From the NCBI GenBank assembly GCA_008933995.1, contig WARS01000026.1:3300501-3364500 (forward strand): 64,000 nucleotides of DNA, read 5' to 3'. Source of the DNA: Datnioides undecimradiatus (Eukaryota; Chordata; Actinopteri; Lobotiformes; Datnioididae). Positions 22,424-34,930 of this stretch are shown here, one piece after another; the stretch's first letter is position 1, and every line of letters begins with the position of its first letter. The position numbers were made by a program, and so were the translations under genes. Under the pieces are notes generated by a model. It saw only the letters and a list, made by a program, of their open reading frames with translations, was not told where the DNA came from and did not search any database.

Positions 22424-25400
22424 TTCACCTACACACAAAACAAGTGGTTTCTCGATGCCTGACTCCCTTGAAGACATTAGTCAAAGATCATTCAAACAAG
22501 ATATGGTAACAGCACAGCTAGCAGCTATAATTTCCATTTTATAAAACCTCTTTGGGACATAACGCTGAAGTATTATGACCAAACTAAAAAGAAATCTTGA
22601 AACAGGTAATCTATCATAATTTCCAAACACCCCAGTCAGTACTATCATACTCTTATCTTTATATCTTTATGACAAACAGCTTTATAGCAGCACCTAACAA
22701 TGGACTGACAGAAAGTAAACAGTGGCTCTGCAGCCGCCTTGTGGCTCTGCTTGTTTCCCTCTCTCTGCTGGTGGTGATCGTGCCCTGGGACGGATCTTAT
22801 CTCCAACCACGTTCTGCTCTCAAGAGCTGAAGAAACTGGGCCTCATGATGAATACATAGAGCTGTGATAAGATTAACACAGGGCAAACACACATTGGGCA
22901 CTGTCTGGCATGTTATTCTCAGCCATGGCCTATTCATGAAGGACTCCCTCCCTCTGTGAACGTCTGGCCTGGTGTCTCTCACTAACACACTCTCTCCATG
23001 TCTCCATGTCTCCATGTCTCCTGATTTATGTGAGATGTACAGGAGAAATGCCACACTTGTTGTTGTTTTGGTCCCTTAGTGACACACTTGGAAAAATAAG
23101 GGTTGGTTCACCCCATAAACAATTAATCCTTGTAAGTGGAACAGTTGTGATATCTGCCTCTTATGTTGGATCAAAGTAATACAACGGAGGTGATTTTTGA
23201 TGTGTTTTTCCATAATCATGTCTATGTTTCTCTTGACTGTAATTACTAATAGTTATTAATGAGCAGACCTCAATGCGAACTACTTTCTACAATCCAAAGC
23301 ATTAATGCAACCAATATCCATTGAAAAGGTCTGTTCATTTCTTAACGCACAATATGTTTCTCCCATACAAGCTTGGTGTGATAGTAAGAAGTCATTAATT
23401 AGTACTGATATTGGTATTTCTGGTTCTGGTTTTACTGGACTTAGTATCAGATTTAGTTTTAAAGCACAGCTCTGCCCTCTCCTAAAGATGATAAATATTC
23501 AAAGCATGTTGTGTTTATCAAGTTTTTTTTAGCACAAAATCTGGGTAAAAAAAACTAAACTCTCCACACGGATGTAACTACAGCTGTGGGGAAAATATGC
23601 TTTCCTGTTTTTGTTTTTTGTATTTTTGGGTGAACTTTGGGTAATTCTTTTAAAGAAATGCTTGCAGTGACTAAACCAACCACATAGCTTCTCAGAAGAA
23701 ATGATGAATTGTTTTCTGTGTGATAAAGAGACACCTGCGGGTGCAACAGTCTGTTTCTAAGAACTGTAGTGCCTCTAACCACTGTAAGGTCTGGGAACGG
23801 CCTGAGCCTAATCTGAGCGTTAACGTCTAAGTGTATGTGTATGTGCATGTGTCTGTGTGAGGTGCCCGGCTGCCCCCTGCAGTGTTGCCCTGTGTTGACT
23901 GACAGCACCAGTGCGGCTGTACAAAAGCTGATCTTTGCTCTGTGTCTGACTGTATAAACACCGAGTGGGATGGCTCCTTCATGCAGAACTCCAGTATTGA
24001 TCACTTCGGCGAGATCCCACAGCCACACTCATTGTCCTCTGCCCCCTTCTCTCCTGCCAATCAATAGCTCTTTGTGCTGATTTTTACCCATTGACAAATC
24101 ACTCTGCCCTGTCCCTTTGTTAACCTGTCAATCAAGCAGAAGGTATTGCCTCATTTAATTCTCACTGAGTCTGGAGTTTCATATTCCAAGAGGCAAGAGT
24201 GCAATCATTACTATACACTACTACTTAAACTACTATGGAGTTTAGGATATTTTATTAAATATGTTTTACTTTTGAAAAACTGTGGCAATAGTGGCAGATA
24301 AACATTACTAATAGTTATTAAATGGAATGAAAACTAAAATTGATACACACGTGCAAATGCTGTAAACTCCATTACTATTTATGATACATAGCCTATGACT
24401 GCGATTGACTACATGCGTTTAATGTATCAAATGTTTCTGTTGCTGTTTTTAAAAGCCTACATTATTTATGCATGACCCTACATGAGCCAAATTTTTTCAA
24501 CAAAGCTAACTGCAAATTAATTGCTTGTATTATTATCTTCATGCTATGGGTTTGACAATGCCAGCGACCATCAAGCTGTCAACAAATAAAAGTCTTGCGA
24601 GTCATTAAACCCTATTGTTTAAATGAAGGATCTCTGTTCTTGAGAATGTGGCCTGAGCCCTGCAGTGCCCAATGATGAAGTCTGTCAAAGAGAGTCCGCT
24701 GACATTAGCATGTGGCTACACCTAAGACTCATAAAATAAGCTGATCTGATGAATCTGTTAATATGACTATAATGTAGGTTTATTCCTTTCTTCCATGAAC
24801 AATCCTGTGCTGTTTAAAAGCAAACTTGTGACCCCACAGACCTCCCTGCTTAAATCTGCAAGAGACTCAGAACTTGCATACAAGTTTATTATTTGTCCTA
24901 TTATATTAATATTAATTTATATTTATATACATCATACAATTACCTGGTCTATATTGAAGGAACTAAACAATCAAGGTAAGACAGCAAGTATTTAAATTTG
25001 TGTTTTGTGATTGGATATCTGTGAAGTATGGTCAAATCATGCATGTGTCAATCCTAATCTGTCTCCTGAGTTGCATCAGCAAATAGTAAGGTTACCTGTA
25101 TTATATTTTTACCACAATAACAAATCCAGCAGAATACCACCTTGTAGATACTTCTGTGCCATTGTTGGTTTTCACATATGTGTTTATCCCATGGTGCAGC
25201 CCATTCTTTCACATATGGCCAGTTGCCATGAGTCAGCGGTGACGGTCAGAGGTTTCCACTCCTAGACACAACAGTCTATCCGGGAAAAACAACTCTCTGA
25301 TGCCTCAGTCTTCCTATATTGTCTGGGATGATTCCGAGTCGGGAGAGGCTTATTGTTTGGATGTCTTTGTAGAGCAGGTCCATTGCTGCGGAATGTGGGG

Positions 25401-26119
25401 ATTTCCTCCCTCACGGGTATTTTTAGATCTCTGTGTGAATTCAAGAGCTCTGCATAATGCTGTGCAGTGTGGGGTCTAAGGGTGGGGTCTGTGTACCCGT
25501 GCACATGTGTGGGAATCTGTGTGTCTGCTCATACGATCACAGAAAGGTTTGTGTATGTGTGTCAGTGTGCGCGTGTCTGAAGATGTGCAGAATCACAACC
25601 ATTGCATACCAAACCGGTAAGATCAGGATCATTGTGGGCAATGCTCTGTAAAGGAAAGATCATACTCAAAGCCTGGTTGATTGAGACGGGTGCTCAGCCT
25701 GTATTTCACTTGAAATTTCATGGTTTGTTTACCCACTGTTTCCAGTTTGACAGCTCCAGATTGGAGAACAGAGTGTCAAAAGTGTGTTAAAAACAGGTCT
25801 GGTCTGGACACTGCATGTTCGCTGAAGTGTTTCAAGGGGGCTTCACCAGGTCACCTGGGGGTCTCTGACCTCCCAGGGTAATGTTCTCCTCCAGGTCTCT
25901 TTCTTTGACAGCAGTCAATGGAGGCGTCCATGCAGGGGACAGCCGGGCGGATGGCTAGGGTGAAATCAGGGAATAGACAGGTCATATCCAGAAGGACCTG
26001 TCACCTCTGCATCAAACCGAGTGAGATCTCCTTCCGGGTCTCACTCACAACCCGTCACCTCAGCTGACATCAAGTGACATGTTGGCTTGACCTGTCATGT
26101 ATGTATGAATGCATGTGGT
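22424..26119. other. Intergenic, no gene seen
   Basis: Contains a short tandem of TCTCCATG (22993-23021, about 3.6 units). 23100-23230 weakly resembles the repeat family at 36383-36640 (ggttcaccc, later gatatctgcctc). The 157-codon minus-strand ORF at 23555-24028 has no recognisable domain. No gene is supported. Confidence 0.4.
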
Positions 26120-26141
26120 TGTGTGTGTGTGTGTGTGTGTG
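26120..26141. repeat. (GT)n microsatellite
   Basis: About 11 GT units. Confidence 0.95.
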
Positions 26142-26284
26142 GTTGGACATTGGACACATCTTTCTGATGTAAGTTACTTGCTCTGTGCTCAGAATTTTTT
26201 CATCTGTTGGATGAATTATCGATTTATAAAGTGATGAACTGATTTTCTGCTTACTCGTCTAAAGCAGCATAACAAAACAAAAAG

Positions 26285-26600
26285 CTTGCAGCCTTGCAGC
26301 TCAATGAGTCTGCATTCATGCACATTAGTGCTTTGAGCTAAATGCTAACATCAGAATGCTCACAATGATGTTTAGCAGGTTCCCCATATTAACTTAGTTT
26401 AGCATGATAACATACTAACATTTGCTCATTAGCATTAAGCAAGTACTGTAGATATTAAAGAGTTCATCCTCGCGGTGTTGCTGGAGAAAAAGTCAGGGAA
26501 TCACAAAAATCATTAGATTTCATCCTACAGGAACAGTGAAGTGGTGGACCAACTGATGAACATAGTAATGACCATTACTGCCATCCCTAGGGTGAAAACA
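26285..26600. mobile_element. Degenerate copy of a dispersed percomorph repeat (probably non-autonomous DNA transposon)
   Basis: Runs such as gctttgagctaaatgctaac, later gatgtttagcaggt, tagtttagcatg and gtggtggaccaactgatg, appear in the same order as in a high-copy repeat of spiny-rayed fishes rich in TAGCATG/GCTAAC. Ends are not clear and I cannot give the family name. Confidence 0.6.
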
Positions 26601-26731
26601 GTAACAGTAAAAATGTAAATAAATCAATTATTTAATTAAGTAAAAACTGAAATCTGAAAAGGGTTGCAACTAACAGTCTGGTGTGTGATATATTTGTAAA
26701 ATGTATTTCATTGTTTAGTGAACTACTAATT

Positions 26732-26759
26732 ATTAATTAATTAATTAATTAATTAATTA
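26732..26759. repeat. (TTAA)n microsatellite
   Basis: About seven ATTA/TTAA units. Confidence 0.93.
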
Positions 26760-26792
26760 GTTGAGTTTATTTGAGAACAGTTAATTATGCCT

Positions 26793-26845
26793 ACAATTCT
26801 ACAATGTCATTTGACACTTTTATCCAAAGTAACATACATATAGAA
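26793..26845 (-). mobile_element. SINE/L2-type 3' tail fragment, copy B
   Basis: The reverse complement reads ctatatgtatgttactttg, then gataaaagtgtc, then aaatgacattgtagaattg. It is nearly the same as the fragment at 4266-4323 apart from a few substitutions and a short gap, so both derive from one subfamily. Confidence 0.55.
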
Positions 26846-28099
26846 TAGGTACAATACAACACATGCCATTATCAAGTGAATACTTTAACATGTCATACCT
26901 TTATACAAATGTTATTATCTAAATGCCACAAATGAGAGGAATCACTTCCATGTTTCTGTGTTATGGGGATAATAGCAGAGCACATGCACTGCCTTAAGTG
27001 AAAGGTTGACCCCTACAGCTGTCCCACCACACAATGCCTGTAATGACATCATCACATATTTCAGTGGTGAGTAATGAAACGAGTCAACTCTTAAATTTCT
27101 TGTTCACACACTGCTTATCTTTCCTAATGGAATTAGGCCTCCGCTACCCACACGCCTGTTCTCCGAGGGCTTTCCTCTCAGTCAGCAGACCTGTGTTGAT
27201 ATCACAGTGCCGATCATTTTATCTTTTATCTTGGAACCACCTCCTCCTTACAACACGGTTGACATTTCACGAAGTTGGCAAGAATTCCAAGAAACCTATA
27301 TTGAAAAACATAAATCATCAAAGTTGCAAAGTGATTTATGCAGATTTTATACTTGCTTTCATACTTTAGTATTTTAATCTGATATATCACTCTAGATGAG
27401 CACAGGTACCTCTACTATCTGCCATATTTTAAACTGACTGTTGATTAAATAAAATCTGATAACAGTTTTTCCTGATGTAGTTACTGTAATAACTCCTAAC
27501 TGCAGAAGTACGCCCAGGGAAATCAGACCATGTATAGTGAAATATGAACTCTGCAAGAAAGTGATCACAACAGAAACACAAAAACACACACACAAAAACT
27601 GTACACATATGCAAAGACTAAACCTTATACAATTTACAAAATACACAAATGATTTTTTTCTGGGTGGAAGAATAATTTTCTAATAAATAATCACTTCTAA
27701 GGTGGATAGTTCAGTAACTTGTGTACCTCTGGTAGTTACAGGAATATGTTGAAAGAGTTTAAGTTAGTTTAAGTTAAGATTTGAATCCTACTCCTGGGAC
27801 TTCGACATGAAGCGTTTGGGGTCAGTAGAAGCTAGAACTACTGACATATGCCTCATTCTATTATGTCTTTAAGTTAATGCTTTCTTCCTCCATCTCTTCT
27901 CTTTCACCTTAAACAAAAAGAGGGGCCTTTAATGTGCGTATTAATGTAGAAGCAGGTGGTAAAGAAGCCTTTGTTAATCACTTAATGATGAATTCCCCCC
28001 ACTTTACATGGTGGCTTTTTCACCAGCCGTTTACTTCTTGTGCATGGTCTGTGGAAACTTTATAAAAAGTTTATTTTACCATGAAATGAGTAGGCACGG
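26846..28099. other. Intergenic, no gene seen
   Basis: AT-rich. The 111-codon ORF at 27034-27369 has no recognisable domain. gtttaagtta-like decamers recur around 27756-27780. No RNA gene. Confidence 0.4.
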
Positions 28100-28320
28100 A
28101 TAAATGGCTAACGTGGGGTTTTGTCCATCAATGCAGTCAGCCTATTGGGGGTCCACCGACTGGGCAGGTTTGGACCATATGTCATCATTCCGACCCTTTG
28201 TGTGGGCGTGTCTCTGTGGCAACCGCATCAGCTGTGGCCATTGTGTGCTGGGATTCAATGGCCCATATATTCATTGCAGGGCTAGTGTGGGCCCCGCAAC
28301 AGAAACAAATTGATACATAC
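28100..28320. promoter_or_regulatory. Candidate non-coding regulatory block
   Basis: A GC-balanced, repeat-free block in AT-rich DNA. It includes an RFX X-box-like 14-mer at 28210-28223 (GTCTCTGTGGCAAC, second half perfect), a KLF-like GGGCGTG and Sox-like ccattgtg. There is no recognisable protein in any frame. Enhancer role is a guess from texture. Confidence 0.25.
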
Positions 28321-30735
28321 AAGCCCCAGCCCCATTTGGCTCGCATGACACATTTCAAATGAACAAAAAAAGGACATTTTAGTCTGTTGAAAATCTTGAG
28401 AAAAGCTTGGTCGCCATAGTGACTGTGCAGTAAAAGCGGCCATGGGCCATTAAACTCCAATCAGATGTAAATTTGGGCTGCCCCCAGGCCCATGGATGGA
28501 AAAGCCCCCTTCACACAGCAGACACAAATTAAACAGTTTGTTTGCCAATTCACATGTCATCTTAATGGGTTTTTATTCGTTTGCCCTTTGTTTAAATGAG
28601 GAGAATTACAAACCGTCATTGATTTATAATATTGGACCACTTCAGCTGTCTGCAGATGGTCTCTTCATTACTCACTCTGAGTCAGATAGTTAAAGGAGAT
28701 AAAAGACACTTTAAAAATGTGTGGAGTGTTACAGAGGAACAATTAGGAAAATCAATTTACACAAGTTAATCAATAAAACACAAACAACAGTTGTGTAACG
28801 GTGGTAATTTCATTACTTAGTTTGACTTTGCACTTTGTGTTTCTTAACAATTAATGTCAGCCATTCATTAATGACAGGACTGTTTTACTTTATATCTTAT
28901 GATGAATGGCTAGAGAATCCTGATCTCTTTTTATCTATGTTTCAGCCTAGGCCACAGGCAACTGTCAGTTTCAAACTGCAAATTTCCAATAAACAAATTT
29001 ACTGTTCAAGTTAGACATGAATGAATTCTTCTCCATAAAAATGTCCTGCAACACAGGAAGCAAGGTTTATGGAAAACAAGGAGCCATTGGGTGACACTGT
29101 CTCCAGGACAGGAAGCAATGTGCCCTTGTGATTGGGCAGAGAAAATATTTTTCTTGACTTGATGGCTGGAGATTTGTTTGAGCTTGTCAATGCCATTTGA
29201 TTCCCATTAGAGGTTCACGTGCAGTGCCTGATGTTATTGTAATAATCAGGATTATTATGTTTCACAACGCCTGGCCTCTGTCAAAGTACAGGCCAACAAA
29301 TGGGGGACAATGGCTGGAGGATAAGTCTCCAGAATGAACACTGAACACACATACATTCAGACCACTTCACTTATTTTTTATAACTGTATTGGCAATCATC
29401 AAGAGGGGCGAGTTCCTGATTGTTGTAATTACCACTAAACACGTATAGCCGTAAGACATAAGGTAAGAACAAAAAGAACCATAATTCCCACCAGTGGGAA
29501 GACAGCAGTAATTATGTGCATAATGGATTTTCTTTTTGCAATCAGTGTTAAAGAAAAATAAGTTATGGAGTTTCAGTTTTGCAGAGAAATAAGTGATGGG
29601 ATATTACTCTGATATTTGACTTGAATATCTCTATTAAGTTATCTGAGTTTATTAATTGGAGATAGATTTGTGCATCTTTAAAACTAATTACTGCAAGTTA
29701 TGCGTAAACTCCCTAGCCCCTAGGGAGCGAGTTTAGCTACGCTCCACTTCTTGTTGGAACTCCTAGTCGGCCCATGTCAGAGCATGTGAAGGGTACAAAA
29801 AAACTGCAACAAAACTGCCACTGATGTTAATGAGAAACGAGTGTGTGGTCCTGTTGTTTTGTCTGTCTTCAGGAGGCTGTAGCCGGCCTGTCTTTGCTGT
29901 GGCCTCATACTGTAAAACTGCTCTGTTATGACAACAGCGGACAGGCAGAGCGCAGCATGGGCTTTAACTGGCTCTGGACCAAGTTGACCTGGGACCTGAC
30001 ATTACCAGTATAGCTGCAGCCTCCCCATTGCCAGCCCTTTGTTGCATGTTGCGACTAATGATGCTCTGTCTATCTGCTGTGGTGTCTTCCATGCAGGGTG
30101 GGTGGGAGGGCTAATTTGACAGAGGGATGATTAACTACAGCAGCCACAGTAGCAAACCGCCTCATTTTCATGTGCTATTGTTTCCAGTGTCGCACCTCCC
30201 AGAGAGATTTGACTACTCTATTAACAGTTTACCTCGTGTCTTAAGGGGATGTAGCAACAACAGTTTATTATAATCTTTTTGTGTGACACCCACAACCACC
30301 TTATGTTGTTTTTTCTGAAATGTATTAATTTGATATTTGGTGAGAAATGTATTCTTTTTGAAAATATAGCCATCAAGTTAAGTCAGAATTAGAGTGAAAT
30401 CACATGAAAATCAGATGAATTACTCTGCAATTACACAATATGTTTGCCAGAATGAAAGAGAGGCAAAGAGAAAGACTGAAAAGGAGGCAGGATGGTGAAC
30501 TGTCTGGCCGTCTGGTGTCCACACAGAGCTGTGTCTTGTCCACTGGTGGCTGTGGAGGATTCATTTAAGCCCACATTCACTCCCCCTGCACGTGAGTGAC
30601 GGGTCCCTACAGCCAGTGTCATCCCTCCCTCTAAAGCGCCACGGCTCATCCCACTCCTCTCTCGCCCATCTGGCTGCCTGACTCTAACAAGGGATGTCCT
30701 CCGGTTATAAGAGGGTATAGAGAGAGGGAGAAAAA
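28321..30735. other. Intergenic, no gene seen
   Basis: Contains a perfect 8-bp inverted repeat CTCCCTAG-CCC-CTAGGGAG at 29709-29727. Otherwise single-copy-looking DNA with no supported gene. Confidence 0.4.
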
Positions 30736-31020
30736 GTTAAAGACTCGAAGATCCCATCAGATTCTCCGTGGTCTGTGGGCTCCAATTATTCAGAGCTTAT
30801 CTTTTCAGCTTGGCTGAGCTCCAAATGAATAAAGTGCGGGCTGTATTACTGCCGGCCGGGTGCACCTCTAAAGAGGCTGAAGGAGGATCAGGGCTGTGGG
30901 TTATGGTGTCAATCTGGCACTGACCCCCGGGGTTAGGGAGGTGACGTTACGCGGTGACAGCGCCTAGGCGTCCCCTTGTAGCGCACCCATTTAGATCCAG
31001 TCTGGATAAATGGAAAAGGG
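30736..31020. promoter_or_regulatory. Candidate non-coding regulatory block
   Basis: Moderately GC-rich stretch with ccaattattcag, a CRE-like TGACGTTA and CpG-containing gcgcctaggcg near its end. No ORF of interest. Stands out from AT-rich flanks; function is inferred. Confidence 0.25.
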
Positions 31021-33539
31021 CAATCACATTAGAAGAGGTTTCTTTCCGTGTTAAAGCAAAAAAAGAAAGAAGAAAAAAATCTCTAATCACAAAGTGACTG
31101 ACTCTTGACTTTAAAGTCAGCTCCAAGACTGTGGCTGGAAAAGGTGGAAGTCAGAGGGTTAAGCTGGCACAGTGAGGTCTGTCGCTGGTGTCAAGAGCTG
31201 CATCAAATGGTTTTAGAGTCCTATGAGTGCCGCAACAGATGGCTGATTTTCATTCTCATATAAAAACACATTGCAAACAAATGCCAAGTTATAGGGACCT
31301 TCAAAAAGACAGGCGGGCATGCAGGATTAGTTTAAATATGTCATCAATAAGAATAAAAATAATGCATCTTCATCTCTTTAATTGACAAATTAGGGCCCAG
31401 CGTCTGGGTTGAAGTGACCCAGACACTGAGATTAGACCAAATATTGGAATAAGATCACTAATGTTCATTGTGACTTAATCTCTGATCCTGTGTGAGGCCA
31501 GATATAATATAATATAATCTTCAAATATTTTCTGGTCAACAGAGAAAAAACATTTCTAGATGAACATTTCCCCTGAACTTTGTAATGACCAGTTGCATTT
31601 TTTTAAGTTGTTGAATAATATATCAGCAGCATTTTTTCCAAGAGGTTTTCAAAGATGCCACGATTTTGCCACCTTACAGGGTTAAACGAAGTGACACCCC
31701 TGGAAGGGTCCCACTCTGCACTTGGCACTGAGCTGGCGTACAATGGGAGACTGGTGGTCCTCCGTTTCACGGCGGCGCTTCCATCCCTGAGAATCTCCAA
31801 CTCTCAGATCTTCCGACAAGTGCCGTCGATGCCTCTCTTTTCTTCTGCCTTCATGGAGATGGCTGGGAGATTCTCATGCCACCACACAATGCCTAAACAA
31901 GCGGGTATGTCTAATTCAATTAAGTCCACAACACTGTGCCAAGTGGGCCCTGGTCCCGTGTGACAGGGATAATGAGCGGGCAGATAGGAGGAGGAGGCAG
32001 AGGGCGGTCGGTGGTGGGATGCAGGGGGCTGAAGAGGGAGACTTGAGCTCATTCAGATGTTCATACCTCATTCTTTTTTTTATTCTACTCCTTTAATGTG
32101 TCCAGGATGACCCGGCTCATTTAGTGTCGAATGGAATATTTTACATTCCAACATTACTGTTCAAATGTGCTTGATGAGGGACTCTGAGAGATTGGGAATT
32201 ATAACAAGCATGACCCCTGAATTCCTTCAATTCAGCACTTACAAATGTTTCCAAATCTGGAGTCTTTCCCACTGCTGAGGACCGTTTGTGACACACAAAA
32301 GGTGTGTGGGAGACGGAAATCTGACTCAACGAGTGACTCAACAAACAGTGCAGACACCTGGAAAGAGAAGCAGACTGTCTCTTTGTGATGTCTAAAGCCT
32401 TTTATTGCCTCAAAGTTCATCTAATACACTTGCGACATACTTCATACTTCACTCTCAGCCATCTCTAAACTTTGTTGGTAATGTTGTTTACATAATTAGG
32501 CGCTTTAAGATTGAGCATATAAAATCGATAAATTTTCAGGTTCAGCTTTGTTCTGCTGTGCTAAAACCCATCTATCAGTCTTCCTACATACAACACATGT
32601 TTACTACTGTTGAGCAATAACATAACAACATAAAACATAAAATTTTATGTTTAACATAAAATTGGAGGACTGCTGTCTGTTTCCTGTTGACACTCAATAG
32701 CTAACCCTTAGAGTTATTGTTTCCTAAACTTAACTACATGGGAATTATTTTATCAAGTTGTTCATTTTAAAAAAGGAGCCATTTTAACCCAAACCATGAT
32801 TTTTTCCTAAACTTGATCAAACCCTCACCACAGTGTAAGATCAGAAAACAGTTTTGGACCCCTCAGGACAAATGACATCTCCTTTTGGTACAGTCATCAG
32901 ATCAGAAAATGCCTCCAAAGTACAACCACAAACAATATGTTTTGTTGTTTTGTGTGTGTTGTTTGCAGCAGTTTGTATGATCTTTTATAAGAGGAATTAA
33001 TCTAAAATTAAAACTTACTTGTGTGTGTGTAGACATGTTTGGGAGGGCTTGTGACGTCCACTTATCAAGTGTCAGAGAAGAAAGTCGCTAAATAGTGCAG
33101 CAGTCCTGGTTGACAGGCAGTCAGACATTGTTTAAGAAAACCTGCTTTTCTGCATTTTCAACACTTTTGACTTCAGCTGGGAAGTATCTCAGACCTGAGA
33201 GGCCTTTAGTTTCACTGAAGTTTCCAAAGGACTCCTGCTGCTCCTCTGGGACCCTTGTACCCGACCGGCACAAAAAAAGCCCCTTAAACGTTTGACTTTC
33301 TCACAGAAACAGCTTGCTAAATGGTATTTCTGTAATGGACTCCTGCTAGGGTTCATATGCGTTGTATAGCCACGTTGCACAAAGTTGAGTCAACATGATT
33401 ACCATGAGAATGCATCCAAAGAAAGGCCCAAAAAGGGTTTTTTTGAATAAAAATCTGAAACTATAGAATTCTTTGTTTTCCCAGGGAAAAAAAAAGATGA
33501 AAATCAAAGACATCGATGGTCATTTTTTCTATCGGAAAA
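31021..33539. other. Intergenic, with one decayed dispersed repeat
   Basis: 31650-31960 is GC-richer with an open frame of 102 codons that I do not recognise. 32690-32850 carries taacccaaaccatgatttt and cctaaac motifs of a common fish repeat, and the related minus-orientation piece is near 47340-47470. No gene supported. Confidence 0.4.
32690..32850. repeat. Decayed dispersed fish repeat (taacccaaaccatgat family)
   Basis: Motif order cctaaacttaact, ttaacccaaaccatgattt, tcctaaacttgatc matches a dispersed teleost repeat made of TAACC/CTAAAC-like segments. Boundaries and class are unknown. Confidence 0.4.
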
Positions 33540-33785
33540 GTGCTGCCGAATGAATGTCTTATTTACATGCCAAAGGGAAGGGCCGTGGTTTTAAAAGGAT
33601 GGGAAAGCAGGGGCCTCTATTATGGTGGTGCTGGTTGCAGAGGCCGTGGCCGTTCTGGCAGCCTCCCTGCCAGGCAGCGGTTAACAAGGCCTCGGCTGAA
33701 TTAAAGAATGGCAATGAGTTTTTAATTGGTGACACATTATATTTATCAAGCTGACAGCGGAGTGACTGCACTGCAGCCTTCTTGT
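33540..33785. promoter_or_regulatory. Candidate non-coding regulatory block
   Basis: GC-balanced block ending with homeodomain-type tttaattgg. The overlapping ORFs in three frames argue for unconstrained reading frames and against a gene. Regulatory status is inferred. Confidence 0.25.
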
Positions 33786-34679
33786 TTTGTCCTTGTGCGC
33801 ACATTACTTCCCCCTATGTGCCCCTGCATGATACCCCCTATCTGCCGGGGTTCTTCACATGTGAAGAAAGAAGAAAAACATAATAATCGAGCATCAAGTT
33901 GAATGATAACACTGAATTATTCATTAGGGTCCCTTAAAGTGTTGGATAAATCAACCCCCCCCCCCTTTTTTTTAACAAAAGCTTCTCTTTGTCACTCAGT
34001 CCAATCACGCCAGTTTAAGGCTTAGCATAAAGACAAGTCCTTTTCAGGCCTTTTTATCCATCCTGACAGAAGTTCTGCTGCAGAGCTGGAAAAGTTATTA
34101 ACAAGTGTTTAATATTTGGATGGGAGTGTTTGGTCACCTCTCCTATACATGGCATTTATGAGTGGCCCTCCTACACACAGAGCTGCCTGAGACCTAACAC
34201 TTAATAATGACAGTCAATGTTAATGCTAATGTGACAATATGGCATGAATATATTTGAATCTCAATAAAATCTCATCATTTTGCTTTTATCATTAGGTTCA
34301 ATGTAGTCAAAGACTCCTTTGAAAATGTTCATTCACTTCACTGGTATAAAACTGGCGCAACTGGAGAGAGTTGCTTTTTAGACTGTAACATAACCTAAAA
34401 CCGACAAAAATCTCATGAAACATAAAAGATAAAAACAATTAGAAATAAAACATTTAGCAGAGTTAAACGACAAGACAATGTTTACCTTCAGTCGTTCTTA
34501 CACATGCATCATCAAATTTGCAATAAAAATGTTGTGTTTGGTATATAACTTTTCGGTGTTGAACATTTACTAGAGATATAACACAACACATGCTTTTCCC
34601 ACTGTTTAATTTTAAACACTGGTTGTTTTTGTGCAACAGCAGGTACAAAACACTTTGGAAAGAAATCCTTTGTTGTCTT

Positions 34680-34930
34680 CAGGGCGTTACCAAAGTGAAG
34701 GGGGGTTAAGAGTAGAGGTCCTGGCGAATCTCTTCAAAATGGTAATGAAAGAAAGGGAGTGGAGCGAAGGAGGCCTAATGAAATATTTAAGATTTTGGCT
34801 AAAAGGGAACTCTGAAAAAGTTTGCAACAAAAGCGTCTGCAGAGGGCCTCCATTGTCCAGGGACCTGGCGGAAGCAGGGGCCAAGTTGCTACAGATATGA
34901 GGAGGGCCCATATTGAGCAGAGATGTGTAG
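34680..34930. promoter_or_regulatory. Candidate regulatory block sharing a 19-mer with the her9 3' flank
   Basis: Contains ggacctggcggaagcaggg at 34861-34879, identical to 15720-15738, next to a Sox-like ccattgtcc and a homeodomain-like cctaatga. No known protein. The match suggests either a shared ancient element or chance. Confidence 0.3.

Noticed and set aside
22993-23021. Short tandem repeat considered as a CRISPR-like array
   Set aside because: Direct TCTCCATG tandem without spacers, in a vertebrate genome.
23555-24028. 157-codon minus-strand ORF
   Set aside because: Not recognisable as any protein and no supporting splice or promoter signals.
27770-27800. tRNA B-box-like string (gatttgaatccta)
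   Set aside because: No A-box at proper distance and no cloverleaf pairing.
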